DNA from: Deltaproteobacteria bacterium
GTDB lineage: Bacteria; Desulfobacterota; Desulfobacteria; Desulfobacterales; JAUVKB01
Length of the DNA stretch: 10,642 nt
NCBI GenBank assembly: GCA_030596405.1
Contig: JAUVKB010000067.1
Coordinates: 1-10,642 of the forward strand
Direction: 5' to 3'
Of this stretch, positions 1 through 6,119 are shown one piece after another. Numbering within the stretch: the stretch's first letter is position 1; every line of letters starts with the position of its first letter. The notes beneath the pieces were generated by a model, which ran no database searches, was not told the origin of the DNA, and saw nothing but the letters and a program-made list of their open reading frames with translations. A program made the translations under genes and the position numbers.

Positions 1-2
1 AA

Positions 3-62
3 TATGCCGAAAACAAAAAATCGCAACCCAAACGATCTAAAAAAAGTAAAAAGAAAAATTAA
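3..62 (+). CDS. C-terminal tail of an upstream plus-strand protein (partial)
   Basis: The third forward frame is open from the window edge to a TAA at 60-62. It reads about 19 residues, very rich in Lys, Ser and Arg (ending PKRSKKSKKKN). Such low-complexity basic tails are common at the C termini of bacterial nucleic-acid-binding and other proteins, so this is most simply the end of a gene that starts left of the window. The first forward frame is also open here (to 147), and I prefer the third because of its tail-like composition; that choice is inference. The protein family cannot be told from this fragment. The sigma-54-type promoter begins 12 bases after its stop, so the next unit appears to be transcribed separately. 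Confidence 0.45.
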   Translation, partial: YAENKKSQPKRSKKSKKKN

Positions 63-73
63 AACACAAAATG

Positions 74-90
74 TTGGCACATGCTTTGCG
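74..90 (+). promoter_or_regulatory. Sigma-54 (RpoN) -24/-12 promoter
   Basis: The sequence TTGGCACATGCTTTGC fits the sigma-54 consensus TGGCAC-N5-TTGC. The invariant GG (76-77) and GC (88-89) are separated by exactly 10 bases. The predicted transcript start is near position 101, about 43 bases before the small ORF at 144. It lies in a gap after a gene end, in the same direction as the small ORF. Sigma-54 promoters need an enhancer-binding activator, whose site would normally lie 80-200 bases upstream, mostly outside this window; none is visible in bases 1-73. Confidence 0.7.
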
Positions 91-143
91 CTATTTTCAA
101 TAAAGATGCATTATAACTGCCCGGGAGGCGGAAGTCAGGATTT

Positions 144-248
144 ATGAGTCAGAATAAAACAGATGTAGAGGTAATATACGACGTTTGCAAAAATCATATT
201 CCCGAACTGACACAAACCATCCATAAAATGGTTAAAGAGATATCATAG
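144..248 (+). CDS. Small 34-residue protein under a sigma-54-type promoter
   Basis: ATG at 144-146 to TAG at 246-248 encodes 34 residues starting MSQNKTDVEVIYDVCKNH. An AGGA lies close upstream (137-140), with another GGAG-type element further up at 124-127. The peptide is not membrane-spanning. It contains one Cys and two His, and the part from about residue 8 has the alternating hydrophobic/charged pattern of an amphipathic helix. I do not recognise the family. Support for a real gene comes from context: a near-consensus sigma-54 promoter ends 54 bases before the start codon and a hairpin with a T-run follows 34 bases after the stop. Alternatively, the transcript could be a small RNA and the ORF incidental. 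Confidence 0.45.
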   Translation: MSQNKTDVEVIYDVCKNHIPELTQTIHKMVKEIS

Positions 249-254
249 CTTTTT

Positions 255-271
255 GGTGCGTAAAACACACC
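255..271. other. Hairpin between convergent transcripts
   Basis: GGTGCGT (255-261) and ACACACC (265-271) form a 7-bp stem with a 3-base loop. In plus-strand RNA one C-A mismatch interrupts the stem. In minus-strand RNA the same position becomes a G-U pair, so the hairpin is fully paired there. It lies 44 bases past the stop of the last permease gene and could help end or protect the efflux-operon mRNA. It lacks a following T-run on that strand, so it is not a classical intrinsic terminator. Confidence 0.3.
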
Positions 272-281
272 CCTTGTCTGG

Positions 282-301
282 GAAAAGCTTGCGGCTTTTT
301 T
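282..301 (+). terminator. Rho-independent-type terminator of the small plus-strand unit
   Basis: AAAAGC (283-288) pairs with GCTTTT (294-299) around a 5-base loop TTGCG, flanked by a G-T pair and continued by T residues to 301. The stem is short and A/T-rich, so termination may be partial. It follows the small ORF's stop by about 34 bases. With the promoter at 74-90 it delimits a transcript of about 200 nt. On the opposite strand it also forms a hairpin but without a T-run, so any effect on the convergent efflux operon is uncertain. Confidence 0.45.
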
Positions 302-315
302 CATACCTGCCGATA

Positions 316-1551
316 TCAAGACCTGATGACATCGACAGGACAAATGGCAATCGCTTTCCGGGCAGGATAGATACCCGCTAAAATACCGACCGTGACCGAA
401 GCTATAAACGAAAAGACAAGCCCGTTTAAAGAAATATTAAAAGGAAGGCCCGAGACCTTGTAAATGATCAAACTCGTGACAAAGCCGCTTACAACCCCTA
501 TGACTCCGCCTCCAAGAGAGACGATCGAAGATTCCATAAGGAACTGAAATATAATATCCCGTTTTTTTGCCCCTACGGCTCTTCGTATGCCGATCTCGAT
601 CTTTCTTTCGTTGACGATAAGGATCATAATCGACAAAATACCTATTCCGCCGATCAAAAAAGAAATAACAGCCGATATTTTTCCCAGAACGGTAATCATG
701 TCAGTGGCCTGGGTCTTTAAGGCCATCACGTCCTTTAAATCGATCACTGTAAAGTCGTCTTTTTCTCCGGCTCTTATCTTATGACGGTGCCGCAAAATAG
801 ATTCGATCTCTTTTTTTGCAAAAGGTATCGATTCCTCATTTGCGGCCTGCGCATAAATTGTGCCGATAAAATTCTTATTAACAAACCTTCTTAAAAGAGT
901 ATTTAATGGAATAAAAATCTGACTGTCCTGATCAGCGCCTGAGATATCCGCCCCCTTTTCTTCCATAATACCGATGACCAGACAGGGCGCCCTGCGCAAG
1001 AGGATATATTTGCCGACCGGATTTTTATCGCCGAAAATTTTATAGGCCGCGCTTGCGCCGAGCACAACGACCTTGCTTAAATTATCATTATCGTTTTTTG
1101 AGATAAAACGTCCCTTTTGCGGATAAAAACTTCTTGCATGCGGATAGTTTGATAAAACCCCGACAACAAGCATGGAAGAGAGAACCTTTTCCCCGTACCT
1201 TACCGGCATGGTCGTGCTGCTTGAGGAAGACACCCGTTTAAGAAATTTTGAACCGTGCAAAACGCTTTTTGCGTCATCGATGGTCAGATTGTTCGCCTCT
1301 CCAAACAGCCGTGCTTTTGCGCCGAAATGTTTTATGATCCCGCCTTTTATGATTAAAAGGTTTTCCCCAAGCTTATTGATCTCCATTTTTGTCTTTAAAG
1401 ATAAGGAACCCGCCAGACTGGAGACCACGATCAGGGAAAATGCGCCGAGAAAAACGCCGAGCAGGGCAAGCGCAGACCTGAGTTTAAAGTTGTAAAGGGA
1501 ACGCCGCGCAATGGTTAAATTCAGGTTAATCCTTTTTATTTCCTGATTCAT
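316..1551 (-). CDS. MacB/FtsX-type ABC transporter permease (second permease subunit)
   Basis: This 411-residue inner-membrane permease has MacB-family architecture. One N-terminal membrane helix (about residues 25-50) is followed by a large periplasmic MacB_PCD-type domain (about 55-275) and three C-terminal helices of the FtsX domain (about 290-315, 340-365, 378-396). The cytoplasmic coupling segment EIGIRRAVGAKKRD (about 319-332) is the family's ATPase-contacting motif, and the periplasmic domain carries the typical NPVGKYI stretch (about 177-183). It has no ATPase domain of its own and should use the ATPase encoded two genes upstream. It starts 13 bases after the previous permease's TAG, so translation is probably coupled. 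It differs clearly from its neighbour permease, suggesting a heterodimer. Known MacB-type systems act by mechanotransmission, exporting periplasmic substrates through a TolC channel; the substrate here is unknown. Confidence 0.9.
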   Translation of the reverse strand: MNQEIKRINLNLTIARRSLYNFKLRSALALLGVFLGAFSLIVVSSLAGSLSLKTKMEINKLGENLLIIKGGIIKHFGAKARLFGEANNLTIDDAKSVLHGSKFLKRVSSSSSTTMPVRYGEKVLSSMLVVGVLSNYPHARSFYPQKGRFISKNDNDNLSKVVVLGASAAYKIFGDKNPVGKYILLRRAPCLVIGIMEEKGADISGADQDSQIFIPLNTLLRRFVNKNFIGTIYAQAANEESIPFAKKEIESILRHRHKIRAGEKDDFTVIDLKDVMALKTQATDMITVLGKISAVISFLIGGIGILSIMILIVNERKIEIGIRRAVGAKKRDIIFQFLMESSIVSLGGGVIGVVSGFVTSLIIYKVSGLPFNISLNGLVFSFIASVTVGILAGIYPARKAIAICPVDVIRS

Positions 1552-1564
1552 TCTCCGGCGCCCT

Positions 1565-2779
1565 CTACCTGATAGCCTCTATGGGATTGAGCCTGGCGGC
1601 GTGAAGGGCAGGCTGAAGTCCTGAAACAATTCCCACTGCCCAGGACATGACAATACCCGCTGCAAAGGCCTTCCAGGAAAAACAGATGGGAAACTGGGCC
1701 ACAAAAACAAGGAGTTTTGAAGAAAAAAAACCTGTAACAAACCCCAGCAATCCCCCGGCAGTGGTAAGGATTACCGATTCTCCCAGAAACTGAAACAAAA
1801 TATCCTGCTGCCTTGCTCCAACAGCTCTTCTGATCCCTATCTCCCTTGTCCTCTCCTTAACCGACAGCAGAAAAAGGTTGGCAAGCACAAACCCTGCGAC
1901 AACAAGGGTGGTAATACCCGCAATTCCGATGAAAAGAACAAGGGAACCTGTCAGGGCCACAAGAAATTTTATAATCTCCTTGGGAGAAATAATCATAAAA
2001 TCGTCCGGCTCACCCTCATGCAGCCTGTGTCTTTGTCTTAAAAACATCCTGAGTTCTTCAACATGAAACTCTAAATTATTCTGATCGATAAATCTGACCC
2101 TTAACATCGACACGTATTTTTTTTCGTTTTGCATTTTTCTCATGGCCGTTGAAATCGGTACGACCATACGGTTATCCATGTTGTGTCCCCTGGGCGTTGT
2201 TCCCCTCTCTTTGAGCACCCCTGCTATCCTGATGGGAAGTCCCCCCGCAAACAGATATTTGCCCACCGGATCTTTGTCTTCAAAAAGTTCATCGGCCAGA
2301 TAACGGCCGATTAACGCGACGTTTTTCATCCTTTTTACGTCTTCTTTTGCAAGATCCCTCCCTGAAACAACAGGCCACGACCACGCTCTGCTGTAATTAT
2401 GATCCGAGCCGATAATAAAAGTTCTCTCTTTTCTGTCCCTGTGAAAAACCGTCGTCATCCCTACCATGCTGACCGGGACAACAACGTATGCGCAGGCAAA
2501 AGATTCCCTGACCGCTTTGACATCCTCAAGTGTTATGGTTTTGTCTTTGTTGCCGCCCACTGCCCTTGCCTCATCGTTGCCGCCGACGATTATAACCGCG
2601 TCCGGCCCGAACATTTCAACAATATCAAAAGCTTTTTTATAGGCGCCTTCCACGGCCGCCACTATAATTACAATGGAAGCTACGCCGAGAGCCACACTTA
2701 TAATACAGAAAAAAGCTCTCAACTTAAAGGCAAAGGTTGCTTTTATCGATTGGGAAAAGAGGTTTGCCGGCCTGTTCAT
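1565..2779 (-). CDS. MacB/FtsX-type ABC transporter permease (first permease subunit)
   Basis: This 404-residue permease follows the MacB plan. An N-terminal helix (about residues 20-43) leads to a periplasmic MacB_PCD-type domain (about 45-265) containing DPVGKYLFAGG (about 169-179). Three FtsX-domain helices follow (about 272-305, 328-358, 368-393). The conserved coupling motif REIGIRRAVGARQQD (about 311-325) sits between helices 2 and 3. Its ATG overlaps the TGA of the ATPase gene as ATGA (2776-2779), a classic translational coupling that indicates equimolar ATPase and permease. E. coli MacB fuses ATPase and permease in one chain; here they are split, and a second divergent permease follows. 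Function is inferred as a subunit of a tripartite exporter; the substrate is not identifiable. Confidence 0.92.
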   Translation of the reverse strand: MNRPANLFSQSIKATFAFKLRAFFCIISVALGVASIVIIVAAVEGAYKKAFDIVEMFGPDAVIIVGGNDEARAVGGNKDKTITLEDVKAVRESFACAYVVVPVSMVGMTTVFHRDRKERTFIIGSDHNYSRAWSWPVVSGRDLAKEDVKRMKNVALIGRYLADELFEDKDPVGKYLFAGGLPIRIAGVLKERGTTPRGHNMDNRMVVPISTAMRKMQNEKKYVSMLRVRFIDQNNLEFHVEELRMFLRQRHRLHEGEPDDFMIISPKEIIKFLVALTGSLVLFIGIAGITTLVVAGFVLANLFLLSVKERTREIGIRRAVGARQQDILFQFLGESVILTTAGGLLGFVTGFFSSKLLVFVAQFPICFSWKAFAAGIVMSWAVGIVSGLQPALHAARLNPIEAIR

Positions 2780-3453
2780 AATGTCTGATCGCAGATCATA
2801 CCGTCTGTTATCCGGATCAATCTTTGGGCGTACCCGGCAACATCGGCATCATGGGTAACGACGACTACTGTTTTGCCGTTTTGGTGCATCTTTGACAAAA
2901 TGCTCATAATTTCCCTTGAAGTTTTATCATCCAGCTGTCCTGTGGGCTCGTCCGCCAGGATCAATTCAGGGTCGTTGACAAGCGCTCTTGCAATGGCTAC
3001 ACGTTGTTGCTGGCCGCCGGAAAGTTGAGACGGTTTAAATCCCATTCTGTCTTCAAGCCCCACCTGTTTTAACAGTTCGATTACGCGCTTTTTTTTGTTG
3101 TCCGTCTTTTTTTCATCATAAAGCGTGGGAAGGGAAACATTTTCAAGAACAGTGGCATATGGAAGAAGATAAAAATTTTGAAAAACAAAACCTATATATC
3201 TGCTGCGGATCAAAGAGAGCTCATTGTCTGAAAGATGTGAAATTTCCCGGTCGTCAAGCACAAACCGCCCCGAGGTCGGCACGTCCAGACAACCGATAAG
3301 GTGCATGAGCGTGGACTTGCCTGAACCGGAAGTTCCCATAATCGCTAAAAACTCCCCTCGATTAATTTCAAGGTTAATACCCTTTAGAACCTGGACCTCT
3401 TCTGCCGCAAGATTAAAGGTCTTTGTTATATTTTCCATCAAAAAAAAAGGCAC
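2776..3453 (-). CDS. MacB/LolD-type ABC transporter ATP-binding protein
   Basis: This is a complete 225-residue ATPase of the MacB/LolD/FtsE class. Visible motifs: Walker A GTSGSGKST (about 40-48), Q-loop Gln (about 92, in FVFQNF), signature LSGGQQQR (about 144-151), Walker B LILADEP with catalytic Glu (about 164-170), a D-loop GQLDD in place of the commoner GNLD, and the switch His in VVVVTHD (about 201). All catalytic residues are present. It should power the two permeases encoded immediately downstream from the cytoplasmic face of the inner membrane. The assigned start is GTG (3451-3453) with GGAG about 10 bases upstream. An in-frame ATG five codons later (3436-3438) is the alternative, and the conserved fold begins just after it, so both starts would be functional. 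It begins 38 bases after the adaptor gene ends. Confidence 0.93.
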   Translation of the reverse strand: MPFFLMENITKTFNLAAEEVQVLKGINLEINRGEFLAIMGTSGSGKSTLMHLIGCLDVPTSGRFVLDDREISHLSDNELSLIRSRYIGFVFQNFYLLPYATVLENVSLPTLYDEKKTDNKKKRVIELLKQVGLEDRMGFKPSQLSGGQQQRVAIARALVNDPELILADEPTGQLDDKTSREIMSILSKMHQNGKTVVVVTHDADVAGYAQRLIRITDGMICDQTL

Positions 3454-3491
3454 GGGCCTTATTCTCCGCCTGTTTGATTTATTATAACCCC

Positions 3492-4679
3492 TTAATGTTT
3501 TGGTTTGCCGGATATAGGTAAAATCAATTTGACAGCCAGGGTATCGCCCTGTTTTGCGCCTGATAAGATTTCACTTTTATCTTCCCCGCGGATACCTGTT
3601 TTCAACTCGATTTTTTCCACTGTTTGGGGGCCTGTGACCTTGTATGCTATCTGCTTTCCTTTTTCAAATTTCACCGCTGCATTGGCAATTGTAAGAACGT
3701 TGTTTTTTTCATCAAATATAATCTTGACATATGTGGTCATTTCCGGTCTGAGAAAATCCGCGTCATCTTCGGCTATTTTTACAATGGCAAGGTAGTATGT
3801 TATATTTTCCCTGCTGACGGGCTGGGGATAAATCTTTTCAATGCTTCCGTAAAAAGTCCTGTCAGGGAACGTATCTACATAGTATTGGACATTTTGTCCA
3901 GTAACCACATTCCCGATATCTGTTTCATCAACATAAATCCACATCTCAAGGCGCCTGGTATCAAGAACAGTGACAAGGTTGGCTACCTGGAGTCCTGTGA
4001 CGACGGTTTCACCTTTCTGAGCAGTCAAATCCGAAACCACGCCGTCAATAGGCGCAATAATTTTTGTATAACTCAAGCGGATTTTTTGTTGTTCCAACCT
4101 GGCTTCAAGCTCTTTAACATCAGCTTTTACAATCTTTGCCTGTGTTTCATATTCCTCTTCAAAGCGCTTTAATACCGCCTCTGTAGCCTCAAACCGGCTT
4201 TTGGCCAGATCAACGGCATCCCGGGTGGTGTAATCATGAAGAATCAAGCCTTTTTCCCTGTTGTATTCGATTTTTGCATACTCATAATTTGCCGCAGCCT
4301 CTTTTATAAGCTCCGGATAAGTTAGTTTTACCTGGCGCAGCCTGTGCCTTTTTGACAAAAGCCCCGCCTTTGTCTGTTCAATCTGTTCTATAATCTCCCT
4401 GTTGTCGATGCATGCGATTACTTCTCCTTTTTTTACCCTGCCGCCCACCTTTACTCTCATTTCAATGATTTCTCCGGTTGCTCTGGCGCCTATTTTCACC
4501 CTGGCGCCGACCTGGGGTTTAACAATCCCAGTTTCAACCAAAACAGCGCGGATTTTTCCTTTTTCTACTTTCGCGGTTTCAAGAACCTTGATTTCCGGCT
4601 TTTGAGAAAAATTTTTATATCCCCAATATCCCGCTGCAAAAATCAAAAACAGAATCAGCAAAAGGAACAGTTTTTTCAA
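3492..4679 (-). CDS. HlyD/MacA-type periplasmic adaptor (membrane fusion protein)
   Basis: This 395-residue adaptor should bridge the inner-membrane ABC transporter and the outer-membrane channel. Residues 4-20 form an N-terminal membrane anchor without a lipobox Cys. A first lipoyl half follows (about 57-92, with GEIIEMRVKVGGRVKKGEVI). A long helical hairpin occupies about 95-202, and the second lipoyl half is marked by SYTKIIAPIDGVVSD (about 203-217). The beta-barrel segment includes WIYVDETDIGNV (about 247-258), and a C-terminal membrane-proximal domain ends in KPKH. The start codon is TTG (4677-4679), preceded at 8 bases by AAGGAG. The nearby ATG at 4682-4684 is out of frame and hits TGA after two codons. 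The TAA of the tolC-like gene lies inside this Shine-Dalgarno, so translation is very likely coupled. Confidence 0.92.
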   Translation of the reverse strand: MKKLFLLLILFLIFAAGYWGYKNFSQKPEIKVLETAKVEKGKIRAVLVETGIVKPQVGARVKIGARATGEIIEMRVKVGGRVKKGEVIACIDNREIIEQIEQTKAGLLSKRHRLRQVKLTYPELIKEAAANYEYAKIEYNREKGLILHDYTTRDAVDLAKSRFEATEAVLKRFEEEYETQAKIVKADVKELEARLEQQKIRLSYTKIIAPIDGVVSDLTAQKGETVVTGLQVANLVTVLDTRRLEMWIYVDETDIGNVVTGQNVQYYVDTFPDRTFYGSIEKIYPQPVSRENITYYLAIVKIAEDDADFLRPEMTTYVKIIFDEKNNVLTIANAAVKFEKGKQIAYKVTGPQTVEKIELKTGIRGEDKSEILSGAKQGDTLAVKLILPISGKPKH

Positions 4680-4694
4680 TACATTTTCTCCTTA
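4677..4694 (-). promoter_or_regulatory. Shine-Dalgarno overlapping upstream stop, deciding a TTG start
   Basis: On the minus strand ATAAGGAG is followed, after 8 bases, by TTG. The TAA of the TolC-family gene (4692-4694) supplies the first bases of the ribosome binding site. A decoy ATG between them (4682-4684) would read only ATG TAT TGA and is too close to AAGGAG for efficient use. The arrangement implies termination-reinitiation coupling and probably lowers adaptor expression relative to the outer-membrane channel. Confidence 0.75.
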
Positions 4695-5975
4695 TCGGGT
4701 TTCCACCCGTTCCAGGGTTTCAATATTCTTAATGCCGGCGGCCTGTTCAAGAGCTGCTTTGGACACCGCAAAACTCAGCCTGGAAACGCTTGCCAGGTTC
4801 CTGGCGACAGACAAAAGGCCTTCAGCCCGCACAAGAGAAAGGATATCCCCTTTTCCAGCCTTATATTCTCCAAGGGCCTGGTCGTAATTGAACTGTGACT
4901 CCACAAGCTGCTGTTTTGCAAGGATGAGGCTTTCATAAGATGTAATAAAATCTTCATACGTCTTTTGGACATCAACCAGCAACCCCCTTTTAATCTCGCT
5001 TAACTCTTCCTCTAAAACTTTTGTCTCCATAATCGAAGATTTTTTATTATAAAATTTATCGAGTTCAAAAATATTCCAGTTGCAAATTATCGCCGCGGAC
5101 TTGTCTTCGGTGGAAAAATCGGACAGACTTCTATCCGTATCCAGGTTTGTATAAGAAAGATCAAAAGAAAATTTGGGATAAAAGACCGATTCCGACAAAA
5201 ATTTATTATTGTCGGAAATTTCCAGGGCATATTGCGCCTGCCGCATAATCGGCCTGTCAAGGGCTATATCCGCCAGTTTTTCCAGGCCGGGCAAAGACCT
5301 GTCTATGCTTAAACTGTTTTTTATGTCATATGGCATATCAAGAGGCCTGCCCAAAAATGAATTCAGATCATACAATGCCTTGTTAAACTCTCCTTTGGCC
5401 TGCCTCAGGTCAAACCTGGTCTGCTGAAGCCTCACGGATGCCTGCAAAACATCCGAACGCATGGCAACTCCCATCCGGTGTCTGCCCTGTGCTATTTCAT
5501 AGTCTTTTTGAGCATCCTTTATCTGTATTCCGGTTTGCTCAAATATTTCTTTTCCGGCAATGACAGTGTAAAACATGACCTTGGTATTATATTCCAGATT
5601 CAGAAGATTTTTTCTCATCTCTTCCCTGTCCGAATCCAGATTCAGTCTCGCTATATTTCTGTCAGCCCTTCTTTTGCCGCCGTCAAAGAGTGTATATAAT
5701 AAAGACACATTATAGCCGGTGTAATCATAAGTGTCCGGAGGCGTTCTTATATATTCACGGGAACCGGACATATCGAGTTTCGGCAGATAGGGAGACAATG
5801 ATGCTTTGTAAAGGTATTTTGAAGATTCAACCCTTTTACCCGAAGCCCTGTAGGATGGAAGGTTCTTTTTTGCAAGGGATATGGCTTCTTCAAGGGTCAA
5901 TGAAAAAGAAAGACCCGGCATAAACAGTAAACCCGCCAGAATAAGCGGCAGAATGAGCGGCAATCTATTTTTCAT
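4692..5975 (-). CDS. TolC-family outer-membrane efflux protein
   Basis: The product is 427 residues from the ATG at 5973-5975. That start gives a clean signal peptide (MKNRLPLILPLILAGLLFMP, ending near SFS) followed by LTLEEAISLAKKNLPSYRAS, the typical mature N terminus of the family. Longer readings from ATG 5990 or TTG 6026 would put extra polar residues before the signal peptide, and only the 5975 start has an AAGAA-type element at proper spacing. The protein has the two OEP repeats: the first contains the hallmark YTLFDGGKRRAD, while the second has the diverged NWNIFELDKF. Long heptad-rich helices flank each, as expected for the periplasmic tunnel. There is no lipobox Cys. It is the first gene of the export operon and should form the trimeric exit duct for the adaptor and ABC pump encoded after it. 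Confidence 0.9.
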   Translation of the reverse strand: MKNRLPLILPLILAGLLFMPGLSFSLTLEEAISLAKKNLPSYRASGKRVESSKYLYKASLSPYLPKLDMSGSREYIRTPPDTYDYTGYNVSLLYTLFDGGKRRADRNIARLNLDSDREEMRKNLLNLEYNTKVMFYTVIAGKEIFEQTGIQIKDAQKDYEIAQGRHRMGVAMRSDVLQASVRLQQTRFDLRQAKGEFNKALYDLNSFLGRPLDMPYDIKNSLSIDRSLPGLEKLADIALDRPIMRQAQYALEISDNNKFLSESVFYPKFSFDLSYTNLDTDRSLSDFSTEDKSAAIICNWNIFELDKFYNKKSSIMETKVLEEELSEIKRGLLVDVQKTYEDFITSYESLILAKQQLVESQFNYDQALGEYKAGKGDILSLVRAEGLLSVARNLASVSRLSFAVSKAALEQAAGIKNIETLERVETR

Positions 5976-6076
5976 GTTATTCTTATACATAAAAATTTTG
6001 TTCAGCCTGTTTGATTTTCGTCCCAAATGAGAAATGCGGGTTAGAGTGCCTTTTACCGCCCTTATAAGTAAAAATC

Positions 6077-6104
6077 AAAATATATTTTATTAGTATCCAG
6101 TCAA
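6077..6104 (-). promoter_or_regulatory. Candidate sigma-70-type promoter for the efflux operon
   Basis: On the minus strand TTGACT (6099-6104) lies 16 bases upstream of TATTTT (6077-6082); a better -10, TATATT, is present but at only 14-base spacing. It sits in the A/T-rich 144-base gap between the large exported protein's stop and the TolC-family start. The 5' leader would be about 95 bases. I see no terminator hairpin in this gap, so read-through from the upstream gene is also possible. Confidence 0.35.
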
Positions 6105-6119
6105 GAGCAGATTTATCCG

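Noticed and set aside
4..147. First-frame plus-strand ORF of about 47 codons whose TGA overlaps the small ORF's ATG as ATGA
   Set aside because: Its sequence is low-complexity at first and then lacks any coding character, and the sigma-54 promoter lies inside it. The third-frame lysine-rich tail explains bases 3-62 better. It remains possible.
2399..2788. Plus-strand open frame of 129 codons
   Set aside because: It is antisense to the first permease gene, which has strong family motifs throughout, so this is a shadow frame.
6048..6061. GG-N10-GC spacing on the minus strand upstream of the TolC-family gene, considered as a sigma-54 promoter
   Set aside because: Only the dinucleotides fit; the -12 region reads AGGC instead of TTGC and the -24 region lacks TGGCAC.
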